Assembly: GCF_902489365.1 (NCBI RefSeq)
Contig: NZ_CABTZR010000071.1
Location: forward strand, 1-10,855
Length of the DNA: 10,855 nt
Source: an uncultured Corynebacterium sp.
GTDB taxonomy: Bacteria > Actinomycetota > Actinomycetes > Mycobacteriales > Mycobacteriaceae
Direction: 5' to 3'
The notes below the pieces were generated by a model. That model saw nothing but the letters and a program-made list of their open reading frames with translations. It did no database searches and had not been told where the DNA came from. Position 1 is the first letter of the stretch. Every line of letters begins with the position of its first letter. Position numbers and translations under genes: made by a program. Shown here in pieces: positions 1 to 7,967 of the stretch.

Positions 1-21
1 ACGGTTGTGCTTATTGCTGCT

Positions 22-615
22 TTACAGAGCGGACTGAACAACCTCGAGCTTGTCGATGTTCTTGGTCGGGTCATTAGCCTCCCAGTTGCAGGCACAGACC
101 TCTTCGGACTGCAGGGCGTCCAGCACACGCAGAACCTCATCCACGTTGCGGCCGACAGCATCCGGAGTCACGGACACGAACTGGATAACACCGTCCGGAT
201 CGATGATGAAGGTAGCGCGGTCAGCAACACCGTCGGCGTTCTCCACACCGAGGGCACGGATCAGGTCGTGGCGAATATCAGAGAACATCGGGAACGGAAC
301 TTCCTTCAGCTCCGGGTGGGTTGCACGCCAGTTGAAGTGTGCGAACTCGTTATCGGTGGAGCCGCCAAGGACCTGGGTATCGCGGTCCAAGAACTCCTCA
401 TTCAGCTTGCCGAAGGCCGCAATTTCAGTCGGGCAGACGAAGGTGAAGTCCTTCGGGTAGAAGAACACAACCTTCCACATTCCCTGGTACTTGTCCAGAG
501 ATACCTGCTCGAAGTAGTCCTCCGGTTGGTTAGCGTTGACGTCGTGGAGGTCGCCACCCTTCAGCGCGGTCAGATCGAACTCCGGGAACTTCTCGCCAAC
601 AGTCAAAATAGGCAT
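22..615 (-). CDS. ahpC: Alkyl hydroperoxide reductase subunit C (2-Cys peroxiredoxin)
   Basis: AhpC reduces hydrogen peroxide, organic hydroperoxides and peroxynitrite in the cytosol. The 197-residue protein is collinear with mycobacterial AhpC (about 195 residues). The peroxidatic cysteine is Cys61 in DFTFVCPTEI. The C-terminal VCACNW carries Cys174 and Cys176, the same three-cysteine pattern as in M. tuberculosis AhpC, whose partner is AhpD. Thr58, in the same motif as Cys61, is also present. The start at 615 (MPILTVGEKF) is chosen because AAGGAGA (626-632) lies 10 bases upstream and homologues begin this way; an in-frame ATG at 654 would add 13 residues without family support. The gene diverges from oxyR and has its own promoter. 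An ahpD gene, if present, would lie beyond the left edge; only 21 bases remain. The family assignment is firm; the partner is inferred. Confidence 0.96.
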   Translation of the reverse strand: MPILTVGEKFPEFDLTALKGGDLHDVNANQPEDYFEQVSLDKYQGMWKVVFFYPKDFTFVCPTEIAAFGKLNEEFLDRDTQVLGGSTDNEFAHFNWRATHPELKEVPFPMFSDIRHDLIRALGVENADGVADRATFIIDPDGVIQFVSVTPDAVGRNVDEVLRVLDALQSEEVCACNWEANDPTKNIDKLEVVQSAL

Positions 616-625
616 AGAAGACTCA

Positions 626-632
626 TCTCCTT
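626..632 (-). promoter_or_regulatory. Ribosome binding site of ahpC
   Basis: AAGGAGA on the minus strand, 10 bases before the ATG at 615. It decides the start in favour of the 197-residue form over the in-frame ATG at 654, which has no such site. Confidence 0.7.
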
Positions 633-723
633 CAATAGTCACAACAATGCTCAACAGTGATGCAGATCTCTACGACCGCACACCACTTTGCCTTTTAGCT
701 GGTACGCAGCCGTACGCCTGTTA

Positions 724-752
724 AGTATGCCACGGAAGATTTCGCGCGTCAA
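724..752 (-). promoter_or_regulatory. Predicted ahpC promoter
   Basis: Read on the minus strand, a -35 hexamer TTGACG (752-747) is followed after exactly 17 bases by a -10 hexamer CATACT (729-724). Both match the vegetative sigma consensus at 5 and 4 of 6 positions. Transcription would begin near 717, giving a leader of about 100 bases before the ahpC ATG. ATAGG repeats lie directly upstream of and touching the -35, where an activator such as OxyR would contact RNA polymerase. The start site has not been measured; this is a pattern match. Confidence 0.65.
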
Positions 753-787
753 TAGGTTCCGCGAATTATAGGTGTTAGAGTTATAGG
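752..787. promoter_or_regulatory. Probable OxyR binding region: three ATAGG repeats
   Basis: ATAGG occurs at 752-756, 768-772 and 783-787, spaced 16 and 15 bases; the last two are part of the identical heptamer TTATAGG. ATAG is the conserved tetranucleotide of the classical OxyR site, where it is usually paired with CTAT in opposite orientation. Here the three copies point the same way. The block sits between ahpC and oxyR, touches the ahpC -35 and ends just before the oxyR ATG at 789. One bound OxyR tetramer could thus activate ahpC and restrict oxyR. Binding is inferred from position and motif. Confidence 0.5.
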
Positions 788-788
788 C

Positions 789-1748
789 ATGAACAATAAG
801 GAGTATCGACCGACCCTCGCCCAGTTGCGTACCTTCGTCACGATTGCGGAAAACAAGCACTTTGGCTCCGCGGCCGCCAAGCTCGATATCTCCCAGCCTT
901 CGCTCTCCCAAGCCCTCGTCGCGCTCGAGCAAGGACTGGGAGTGCAGCTCATTGAACGCTCCACCCGCAAGGTCATCGTGACGTCCACCGGCGAGATGCT
1001 CCTCCCCTATGCCAAGGCAGCCCTCGAAGCCTCCGATGCCTTCCTGAGCCAAGCCCGCGGCGCCAGCGGCACACTCACTGGTCCCCTCACCATCGGCATC
1101 ATCCCGACCATCGCGCCCTATATTTTGCCGGGTCTATTGCGTTCCATCGATGAAACTTACCCCGATTTGGAACCCCGCTTCGTCGAGGAGCAAACCCAGC
1201 ATCTTCTGGATAAGCTGCGCGAAGGAAACCTTGACTTAGCCGTTGCTGCACTACCCACTGAGGCTCCCGGCATGGTGGAGATCCCTCTCTACACCGAGGC
1301 CTTCACCGCAGTAACTCCAGCGGTGCATCCACTCGCAGGGCGTGACGACCTTACGTTGGAGGAGCTCGAGCATCTCGATTTGCTCTTGCTTGATGACGGC
1401 CACTGCCTCCGCGACCAAGTCCTCGACCTGTGCCGCCGCGCGAAAGTAAACCCCTCCGAGGCCACCAACGCCGTCACGCGTGCCTCATCACTGACCACTA
1501 TTTTGCAGCTTGTCATGGGAAACCTCGGCACCACACTCGTACCTGAATCCGCACTCGCTACGGAATGCCAGAACCCGCAGCTTGCCGTTGCTCGCTTTGC
1601 CCCTTCGGTAACAGCGGAGCGCCAGGTGGGGCTCGTTTTTCGTTCCTCTGCCGCCCGCGCCGATGAATACCGCGCTTTCGGGACACTGGTCACCGGCGCA
1701 TTTGAGGACGCGGCCGAACGCTCTCGGGCCCTCTTTTCGTCTCCCTAG
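789..1748 (+). CDS. oxyR: Hydrogen peroxide-sensing LysR-type regulator OxyR
   Basis: A 319-residue LysR-family regulator. The winged helix-turn-helix spans about residues 8-67 (PTLAQLRTFVTIAE, then SQPSLSQALVALE). The effector domain spans about 95-305. Two cysteines in DGHCLRDQVLDLC, Cys206 and Cys215, are nine residues apart, exactly as the redox pair Cys199/Cys208 of E. coli OxyR, so disulfide sensing of peroxide is strongly indicated. It diverges from ahpC, the classical OxyR target. No strong ribosome site precedes the ATG at 789; the start is chosen from homologues that begin just before YRPTLAQL. A weak -10 (about 764-770) would leave only some ten leader bases, so translation may be nearly leaderless. 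In some corynebacteria OxyR acts mainly as a repressor of catalase and iron genes, so its mode here is open. Confidence 0.93.
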   Translation: MNNKEYRPTLAQLRTFVTIAENKHFGSAAAKLDISQPSLSQALVALEQGLGVQLIERSTRKVIVTSTGEMLLPYAKAALEASDAFLSQARGASGTLTGPLTIGIIPTIAPYILPGLLRSIDETYPDLEPRFVEEQTQHLLDKLREGNLDLAVAALPTEAPGMVEIPLYTEAFTAVTPAVHPLAGRDDLTLEELEHLDLLLLDDGHCLRDQVLDLCRRAKVNPSEATNAVTRASSLTTILQLVMGNLGTTLVPESALATECQNPQLAVARFAPSVTAERQVGLVFRSSAARADEYRAFGTLVTGAFEDAAERSRALFSSP

Positions 1749-1911
1749 TGGCTCCCCCGGTCAACACGCCAGCCTCAGCGCGACACTCAAACGCCAAAGC
1801 CGCCACTGACCCGCCCCCTCGGTCTAGGCCCTCCTCTGTGAAAAGGGCTATCCGAAGAGGAAAGTCAGGGCGGCGGCGCGCGTTTAATGCGCTACGTGTA
1901 GCCCTTAGCGT
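1749..1911. terminator. Convergent intergenic region with possible hairpins
   Basis: This 163-base stretch separates the ends of oxyR and the minus-strand membrane protein gene. AAGGGCTA (1843-1850) is complementary to TAGCCCTT (1899-1906) across a 48-base loop. On the minus strand the second arm is followed by two more T, so it could end the membrane protein transcript. The same AGGGCTA can pair instead with TAGGCCCT (1825-1832, one bulged G). A small dyad GCTAC-GT-GTAGC lies at 1891-1902. None has a compact GC stem plus a long T run, so the termination role is weak. No gene is visible. Confidence 0.3.
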
Positions 1912-3006
1912 TTAGGCTGCGGGGGCATAACGCCCCTGACACTGGCGGCACAGGTGCGCGGTTGCCAGCTGCATAGCTGGTGCGACGACGACCAGCGCCA
2001 GGCCAAACGTGATGAAGGATGCGGCAAACATAAGTGCTGAAAGCACGATGAACAGTAGAATGTGGCTGTAATTCTGCTTGCCTAGCTTGAGCCCCTGCGA
2101 GAACGCCTCACCGACTGAGGAGGTATCCGCTGCCAACCAGGGCATGAGGGTAAAGAAGGGCTGGATGAACAGTCCGATCAGCATGAGCACAGCGAGAATA
2201 CCGAACATGGAACCAACGAACGCGAGCATCTCCCCGTCTCCGAGGTTCTCGATGTTCTGCATATCCGTTGCAGAGGTCCCGCCGAAGCCCACAGCAAACA
2301 CAATGACGACAACGATTACGAGGGCAATAGCGCCAAGAACACCCAGGACTAGGTTCACCACAAGCGGCGGCAACCAACGAACACCTTGGAAAAGAGTGCC
2401 CCACGTGGGGCTCGGCTTATCGATCTCGCGATAGGCCAAGCGATACACAATCAAAGAGATAACGATGGCGAGGATAGACACGGCAAAGGAGAAGAGGTTC
2501 ACCATGACGCTCGCGCCCGTACCATCGGCGTTCTGCTCGCCAACGCTGATGCCAACTTGTGGAATAACCTGAATCAAGAACACCACGACGGCACCCAGCA
2601 CCCACAGCACCGCATTACCCAGCGCAGCCTTGAAGCCCCATTTGATCGCCTCTAGGGCGCTGACTGGGCCCGTGTAGGCAGGGCCTGCACCCGGACCAGG
2701 GCCCTCATACCCGGAATCACCTCCGTAGCTTGCACCGGCGTATCCCGGCTGACCGGCGTTGTAGGCGCCATAGGAGCTGCCACCATAGGGCTGAGCGCCG
2801 TAGGACTCGCCACCGTAATTGCCGTAACTGCCGGACTGGCCGAAGCCAGCCTGATCCTCTGGGTGCGTAGTGGGTTCATACCGCGGTAGACCGCCGTTGT
2901 TTCCCGAGGGGTTATTGGCGTTGCTTCCCGGATTGTTTCCCGGATTGCTGCCGAACCCGCCGTAGGAGCCGTTATCATCCGGTTTCGGATCAAAAGGATT
3001 GGTCAT
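1912..3006 (-). CDS. Multi-pass membrane protein with Gly/Tyr/Asn-rich N-terminal tail, function unknown
   Basis: A 364-residue protein I cannot name. Residues 1-113 form a low-complexity tail rich in Gly, Tyr, Asn, Ser and Pro, with recurring NPG and SYG/SYGG units and no hydrophobic stretch, so it is probably disordered and cytosolic. Residues 114-364 are a membrane domain with hydrophobic segments near 131-151, 169-192, 213-242, 261-289 and 314-345. Short conserved-looking motifs are ALEAIKWGFKAALGN before the first segment and SSVGEAFSQGLKLGKQNY before the last. The tail end has Cys353 and Cys356 (CRQC). The architecture resembles proline/glycine-rich transmembrane proteins of mycobacteria and corynebacteria. 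AAGGG lies 9 bases before the ATG. It diverges from hrpA and converges on oxyR. From memory a membrane protein gene also sits between oxyR and hrpA in C. glutamicum, so it is likely a conserved neighbour. Confidence 0.85.
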   Translation of the reverse strand: MTNPFDPKPDDNGSYGGFGSNPGNNPGSNANNPSGNNGGLPRYEPTTHPEDQAGFGQSGSYGNYGGESYGAQPYGGSSYGAYNAGQPGYAGASYGGDSGYEGPGPGAGPAYTGPVSALEAIKWGFKAALGNAVLWVLGAVVVFLIQVIPQVGISVGEQNADGTGASVMVNLFSFAVSILAIVISLIVYRLAYREIDKPSPTWGTLFQGVRWLPPLVVNLVLGVLGAIALVIVVVIVFAVGFGGTSATDMQNIENLGDGEMLAFVGSMFGILAVLMLIGLFIQPFFTLMPWLAADTSSVGEAFSQGLKLGKQNYSHILLFIVLSALMFAASFITFGLALVVVAPAMQLATAHLCRQCQGRYAPAA

Positions 3007-3029
3007 ACACTTCTACCCTTCTTTAATCT

Positions 3030-3088
3030 CTTTTCGCACAGTCACCACGAGAGTACCAATATCTCCACCTCGACCTGTGAGCGAAAAG
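3030..3088. repeat. Inverted repeat between divergent genes
   Basis: CTTTTCGC (3030-3037) and GCGAAAAG (3081-3088) are perfect inverted arms 43 bases apart. Allowing a two-base difference the arms extend to CTTTTCGCACAG and CTGTGAGCGAAAAG. The pair lies in the 110-base space between hrpA and the membrane protein gene, where the promoters of both must be. It could be a two-site operator or a structured leader. No clear -10/-35 pair for either gene could be chosen with confidence. Confidence 0.4.
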
Positions 3089-3116
3089 CACTTCCGAGTA
3101 GACTTCTAGGTCGACT

Positions 3117-6100
3117 ATGACTGCTACTCGCGAAGACCTCTACAACGCCCTCACGACAGTTTCCTTGAGTGATGAGCGTGCTTTCCGCCGCCGCCTCCGC
3201 AAGGCTCGCTCCCCCAAAGCGCTTGCAGCTATCGGGGCTGATATTGCGTCTGCCCAGGAAAAAGTGAGCGCCATCGACGTAAACGTGCCGTCGATTTCCT
3301 ACCCCGAGCAGCTTCCCGTTACCGGACGGCGGGACGATATCGCCGAGGCCATCGAGAACAATCAGGTGGTCATCATTGCCGGCGAGACTGGTTCGGGAAA
3401 GACCACGCAAATTCCCAAGATTTGTCTAGAGCTCGGCCGTGGACGCCGGGGGCTCATCGGCCATACCCAGCCGCGACGGCTCGCAGCACGGACCGTCGCC
3501 GAGCGCATCGCAGAGGAGCTTGGCCAATCCATCGGGGACTCCGTTGGCTACGCCATCAGGTTCGATGACCGTGTCTCCTCGACCACAGCCGTAAAGCTCA
3601 TGACCGACGGCATCCTGCTGGCGGAAATGCAGCGCGACCGCTTCCTCAACGCCTATGACACGATCATTATTGATGAGGCCCACGAGCGGTCCCTCAATAT
3701 CGATTTTCTCCTCGGCTATCTCAAGAGGCTGCTCCCCAAGCGACCAGATCTCAAGGTCATTATCACCTCCGCGACGATTGATCCGGAGCGATTTGCCGAA
3801 CACTTCGCTGACGCTGCAGGGAAGCCCGCGCCGATCATCGAGGTGTCGGGGCGCACCTACCCGGTAGAGATCCGCTACCGTCCCCTCGAAGACGAGTCGG
3901 GAGGAAAGACCATTGACCTCGATCCGCTGGACGCCCTGTGTGAAGCCATCGAGGAGCTGATGGCGGAAGGCGAAGGAGATATCCTGTGCTTCTTCCCAGG
4001 CGAGCGCGATATCCGCGATGCTATGGAAGCAATTGAGGGGCGTCATTGGCGCAACGTGGACGTCACTCCGCTCTTCGGACGCCTGTCCAACCAGGAGCAG
4101 CATCGCGTTTTCCGTTCACACAAGGGGCGGCGCATCGTGCTCTCCACCAACATCGCCGAAACCTCCCTGACGGTGCCAGGCATTCGCTATGTCGTGGATA
4201 CCGGAACCGCACGTATCTCGCGCTACTCCACCCGCACTAAAGTGCAGCGATTGCCCATCGAGCCGATCTCCCAAGCCAGTGCTAACCAGCGTTCAGGCCG
4301 GTGTGGTCGCGTGGCCGATGGCATTGCCATCCGCCTGTATAGCGAGCAGGACTTCCTCTCTCGGCCGGAGTTTACCGACCCCGAGATTCTGCGCACTAAC
4401 CTGGCCAGCGTTATTCTCCACATGATTTCGCTGCGCCTCGGTGACATCGCTGATTTCCCGTTTGTCCAGGCCCCAGAGCCCAAAGCCGTGCGTGACGGTC
4501 TACTCCTCCTTCACGAGTTGGGCGCCTTAGAGGGCAAGGAAAAAGATGGGCTGCCGGTGCTGACACGCACTGGGCGCGATCTTGCCCGCATCCCTGTCGA
4601 CCCACGCATGGCTCGCATGCTCGTTGAAGCCAACACCTCCGGATGCCTCCACGACGTCATGGTCATCGTTGCCGCCATGACAATCCAGGATGTGCGCGAG
4701 CGCCCCATCGACAAACAGGCCCAAGCCGACCAGGCCCATGCCCGCTTTAAGGACAAGTCTTCAGACTTTATGGCGATGCTCAACCTGTGGGACTTTGTCC
4801 AAGAAGCTCGCGATGAGATGAGCGGCAATGCTTTCCGCAAGCGGATGAAGGCTGACTTCTTGCACTACATGCGCATCCGCGAGTGGTTTGATCTGGTTCG
4901 ACAACTCAGGGATGTCGCTAAGCAGCTCGGCTGGACGGCTCAGGAGAGCACTGAGCGCCGCGCGGATGACATCCATATGTCACTGCTATCTGGCTTGCTG
5001 TCTAATATTGGCGCACGTGATGGAAACTCTAAGGAGTTCATTGGCGCACGAAATACCCGCTTCCTCATCTTTCCTGGATCAGCGCTAGCAAAGAAGCCGC
5101 CAGAGTTTCTCATGGCGGCTGAGCTGGTGGAGACCTCACGTTTGTGGGCCCGCGACGTCGCAGCCATCGACCCCGCGTGGGTGGAAAAGCTGGCCAAAAA
5201 CCTGCTCAAGCACAACTATTCGGATCCGACATGGTCGCGCAAGCGGGGCTCCGCGGTAGTCACCCAGCGCTCGACCCTCTACGGTGTCACCGTGGTGGCC
5301 GACCGAACCGTTCCCTACCATCGCGTTGATCCCGTCGCGGCACGTGACATGTTCATCCGCAATGCGCTTGTCGACGGCGACTGGACCACCCACCATAACT
5401 TCTTCCACGACAACAAGCGCAAGCTTGCCGAGGCGTCCGAATACGAAGAAAAAGCACGGCGCCGCGGCCTCGTTGTGGACGAGGACACGCTTTTCGACTT
5501 CTACGATCCGCGCATCCCGGAATCTGTGACCACTGCCCGGCACTTCGACTCGTGGTGGAAGAAACAGAAAAACAAGCATTCTCTGGACTTCGACCCAGAA
5601 GCACTCCTCGAGGATGACCACGATGTCACTGAGGACGCCTTCCCGGATCGGTGGTTGAAGGGAAGCATAGATTACGACCTGTCCTATAAGTTCGAGCCAG
5701 GTGACCCGCTTGACGGCGTCACGCTCAGGGTTCCAGTTCCGCTGCTGGCCGGATTGGATACTGAGGGATTCGACTGGCTCGTGCCCGGCCTGCGTCTAGA
5801 GCTTGTCACTGAGCTGATTCGATCGCTACCGAAAGCGCTGCGCCGTACTGTGGTTCCGGCCCCCGAGTTCGCTGAACGGGCCTTGCCCAAGCTCCTTCCC
5901 TATGAAGGAGCGCTCATCGACCAGCTCGCCGCGGTGTTGCGGGACATGGGCGGCCAGGGCATCAACGCGGCTGATTTCCGCCCTGATCAGCTCCCGCCCC
6001 ATTTGCGCATGAATTTTGCCGCAGTGGACAAGCGGGGCAAGATCATCGATTCCGACCGCGATTTGACGGCGCTCGTGCAACGCCAAGCCGGGCATATCTC

Positions 6101-6992
6101 ATCCTCCGTGTCGCGCGTCGGCCGCGCCGCCGAGTCCGCTTCCGTCAAGGAATGGTCGGAAGACACGCTGGGCGCTATCGATGAGGAAGTGACCACGGTG
6201 GTCGATGGTCATGAGGTCACCGCTTATCCTGCGCTTGTGGCTACGAAGGAGGGCGTGGCGCTGAAGGTGCATCCAACCAAGGCGGCTGCCGACGCCTCCA
6301 TGATCACCACCACGCTGACGCTGCTACTCCGAGAGATTTCCGTAAACACGCAGCATATGGTCAAGGGCCTACCCCTGCAGCAGCGGGTTGCTGTCGATGC
6401 CTACCCGCACGGCGGGGCCGAAGGTCTCGTCAACGATGCTCGGGTCGCCGCAGTACGCGACATCATGATGGAAAAGGGCGGCCCGGTGCGAAGTCCTGGT
6501 GAATTCACCACTCTTCTTAACGCGGTCAAACCGGAAGTGCCAGGCCGTGTCCGCCAGGCGGTGGTCGCGATCGCACCTGGTTTGGCAGAGTTCTCGAACC
6601 TCAACGCTGAGCTCAAACAGTGGGAGGGGCCGGCAATCGATGATATTCGCGGTCAGCTGAAGTTCTTACTGCCCCCGAATGCAATCACTATGCACGGCAT
6701 GCAGCACCTTCGCCACCTGCCGCGTTATATCCAAGCCGCGCGCATCAGGCTCGAGGACATGAATCTAGACCCCGATCGGGATGCCGACCGCCAAGCCGAT
6801 GTCGACGAAGCGAAGGCATATCTAAACAATCGTTTGCGCTCGCTGCCCGCCGGCCGCGAGAAGACCCGAGAAGTCAAGGACATCTACTGGATGATCGAGG
6901 AGTTGCGTGTATCGCTCTTCGCACAACGCCTAGGTACCGCGCATGCAGTGTCCGTGCGGAGAATCCAAAAAGCCGCAGACAAGCTGCGCTAA
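3117..6992 (+). CDS. hrpA: ATP-dependent RNA helicase HrpA (DEAH box)
   Basis: At 1291 residues this matches full-length bacterial HrpA (about 1300). The helicase core shows motif I GETGSGKTT (89-97), motif II DEAH (186-189), motif III SAT (218-220) and motif VI QRSGRCGR (391-398). The helicase-associated HA2 region follows (about 425-530, with LRTNLASVILHM), then an OB-like segment (about 630-720) and a long C-terminal DUF3418 region (about 730-1290, including VVDEDTLFDFYDPRIP). HrpA remodels RNA using ATP; in E. coli it helps process fimbrial mRNA and rescues stalled ribosomes, the latter by removing collided ribosomes. The role in corynebacteria is not established. The ATG at 3117 has only a weak AGG six bases upstream. 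The gene is intact and ends four bases from the convergent nrdR stop. Confidence 0.96.
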   Translation: MTATREDLYNALTTVSLSDERAFRRRLRKARSPKALAAIGADIASAQEKVSAIDVNVPSISYPEQLPVTGRRDDIAEAIENNQVVIIAGETGSGKTTQIPKICLELGRGRRGLIGHTQPRRLAARTVAERIAEELGQSIGDSVGYAIRFDDRVSSTTAVKLMTDGILLAEMQRDRFLNAYDTIIIDEAHERSLNIDFLLGYLKRLLPKRPDLKVIITSATIDPERFAEHFADAAGKPAPIIEVSGRTYPVEIRYRPLEDESGGKTIDLDPLDALCEAIEELMAEGEGDILCFFPGERDIRDAMEAIEGRHWRNVDVTPLFGRLSNQEQHRVFRSHKGRRIVLSTNIAETSLTVPGIRYVVDTGTARISRYSTRTKVQRLPIEPISQASANQRSGRCGRVADGIAIRLYSEQDFLSRPEFTDPEILRTNLASVILHMISLRLGDIADFPFVQAPEPKAVRDGLLLLHELGALEGKEKDGLPVLTRTGRDLARIPVDPRMARMLVEANTSGCLHDVMVIVAAMTIQDVRERPIDKQAQADQAHARFKDKSSDFMAMLNLWDFVQEARDEMSGNAFRKRMKADFLHYMRIREWFDLVRQLRDVAKQLGWTAQESTERRADDIHMSLLSGLLSNIGARDGNSKEFIGARNTRFLIFPGSALAKKPPEFLMAAELVETSRLWARDVAAIDPAWVEKLAKNLLKHNYSDPTWSRKRGSAVVTQRSTLYGVTVVADRTVPYHRVDPVAARDMFIRNALVDGDWTTHHNFFHDNKRKLAEASEYEEKARRRGLVVDEDTLFDFYDPRIPESVTTARHFDSWWKKQKNKHSLDFDPEALLEDDHDVTEDAFPDRWLKGSIDYDLSYKFEPGDPLDGVTLRVPVPLLAGLDTEGFDWLVPGLRLELVTELIRSLPKALRRTVVPAPEFAERALPKLLPYEGALIDQLAAVLRDMGGQGINAADFRPDQLPPHLRMNFAAVDKRGKIIDSDRDLTALVQRQAGHISSSVSRVGRAAESASVKEWSEDTLGAIDEEVTTVVDGHEVTAYPALVATKEGVALKVHPTKAAADASMITTTLTLLLREISVNTQHMVKGLPLQQRVAVDAYPHGGAEGLVNDARVAAVRDIMMEKGGPVRSPGEFTTLLNAVKPEVPGRVRQAVVAIAPGLAEFSNLNAELKQWEGPAIDDIRGQLKFLLPPNAITMHGMQHLRHLPRYIQAARIRLEDMNLDPDRDADRQADVDEAKAYLNNRLRSLPAGREKTREVKDIYWMIEELRVSLFAQRLGTAHAVSVRRIQKAADKLR

Positions 6993-6996
6993 AAGG

Positions 6997-7455
6997 CTAG
7001 AAGCTGTCGCGGTCGCGCCGGCGCATGAGGCGAATCTCGGATTCAAAGTCGTCGGCGCTCTCAAAAGACTTGTATACCGAGGCGAAGCGCAGATAAGCCA
7101 CCTCGTCGAGATCACGCAGGGGTTCCAAGATAGCAAGGCCGATATCGTTGGCGTTGACTTGCGAAGATCCGTGACTGCGCACGGTTTCTTCGACCTCTTG
7201 CGCAAGCTTTTTCAAAGCATCATCGCTAACATCGCGCCCCTGGCACGCGCGCTTCACGCCGCGGATGAGCTTGTCCCGGCTGAAAGGCTCGGCCAAGCCA
7301 TTACGTTTAACCACCGACAAGACAGCCTTCTCGATGGTGGTAAACCGGCCTCGGCATGCCGCACATTCGCGACGTCGGCGGATTGACGTTCCACTGTCGA
7401 TCACGCGAGAGTCAATGACTCGTGACTGTTCGTTGTGACAGAACGGGCAATACAT
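6997..7455 (-). CDS. nrdR: Transcriptional repressor NrdR of ribonucleotide reductase genes
   Basis: A 152-residue protein of standard NrdR length. The N-terminal zinc ribbon has CPFC (Cys3, Cys6) and CAAC (Cys31, Cys34), joined by the family signature SRVIDSRVIDSGTSIRRRRE. The ATP-cone domain (about 46-136, starting VVKRNGLAEPFSRDKL) binds ATP or dATP and sets DNA binding, so that ribonucleotide reductase genes are repressed when dATP is high. AGGAAGGA lies about 9 bases before the ATG. It follows divS after 57 bases on the same strand and is probably co-transcribed from the divS promoter, which would tie it to the DNA damage response. Its usual targets, nrd operons, are not in this window and no NrdR-box pair was seen here. 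Confidence 0.96.
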   Translation of the reverse strand: MYCPFCHNEQSRVIDSRVIDSGTSIRRRRECAACRGRFTTIEKAVLSVVKRNGLAEPFSRDKLIRGVKRACQGRDVSDDALKKLAQEVEETVRSHGSSQVNANDIGLAILEPLRDLDEVAYLRFASVYKSFESADDFESEIRLMRRRDRDSF

Positions 7456-7512
7456 TGTGCCGTATCCTTCCTCTCGACCGCTGCGCAGACGCCTTCTGGC
7501 CCCTTGGGAAGT

Positions 7513-7908
7513 CTAGCGCGAAGAAACAACCGCTTTGGGCGATGTACCGCTAGCGTTAGGGACCTCACCGTCAATACTAAGACCACCCCACACGGTGCCG
7601 ATAAATACCGCTGCGCCGAAGACTGCTCCCAGAACATAGTTACCTACGTTCGAGCCGCTACGGCGAGGGTGGGACGCAATACTCTGGTTTGGACCTGAGG
7701 AATCCCCTATTCGATCTGTGCGCCTCTGTGTTCTATCCCTCGGTTCGAGCGCTCGAACACGCGGCATGCCACTGTCACGCGTTAACGCGAACGAGGGGCA
7801 CCGCTCAGGTTCCCACACGGCCGCGGGCGGGACGAGCACAGGGCGCTTTCCGGACTTCTTGGAAGTTACTCCATGCAGAGCAGAGGTGTTATTGAGCACA
7901 ATGGCCAT
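7513..7908 (-). CDS. divS: SOS-induced cell division suppressor DivS-like membrane protein
   Basis: A 131-residue protein divergent from lexA and upstream of nrdR, the place held by divS in C. glutamicum, whose product blocks septum formation after DNA damage. The N-terminal part (1-86) is polar and basic, with RPVLVPPA and an Arg-rich stretch (RVRALEPRDRTQRR). One transmembrane segment spans about 88-112 (NYVLGAVFGAAVFIGTVW), followed by a short outer tail. The start at 7908 (MAIVLNNTSAL) is preceded by AAAGGAA; the frame stays open to 8055, but those extra codons cover the promoter. No LysM domain is visible, unlike the mycobacterial gene at this position. Assignment rests on position, size and topology more than on motifs. 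Several TCGAAC-type half-sites lie in and before the gene. Confidence 0.75.
   Translation of the reverse strand: MAIVLNNTSALHGVTSKKSGKRPVLVPPAAVWEPERCPSFALTRDSGMPRVRALEPRDRTQRRTDRIGDSSGPNQSIASHPRRSGSNVGNYVLGAVFGAAVFIGTVWGGLSIDGEVPNASGTSPKAVVSSR
7743..7758. repeat. Perfect 16-base palindrome inside divS
   Basis: GTTCGAGCGCTCGAAC reads the same on both strands. Its arms are the half-site hexamers of the actinobacterial LexA box, but in reversed order (GTTCGA first). It is inside the divS coding region. It could be a fortuitous coding palindrome, an mRNA hairpin, or a site for another regulator; it does not fit the LexA box TCGAAC-N4-GTTCGA. Confidence 0.5.
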
Positions 7909-7967
7909 GACGGTTCCTTTCCAGGACTTCTTCTTCATTGCGGTGATGTCTGAAGTGTAAGAGCGAG

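Noticed and set aside
7..660. Long plus-strand open frame opposite ahpC
   Set aside because: It is the complement of a clear peroxiredoxin gene; its translation has no recognisable domain and no ribosome site.
1853..1911. GAGGAAAGTCAGGGC resembles the conserved GAGGAAAGTCCGGGC of RNase P RNA
   Set aside because: Only about 13 bases match; the following 50 bases before the next gene cannot hold the rest of a 350-400-base RNase P RNA, and its other conserved blocks are absent.
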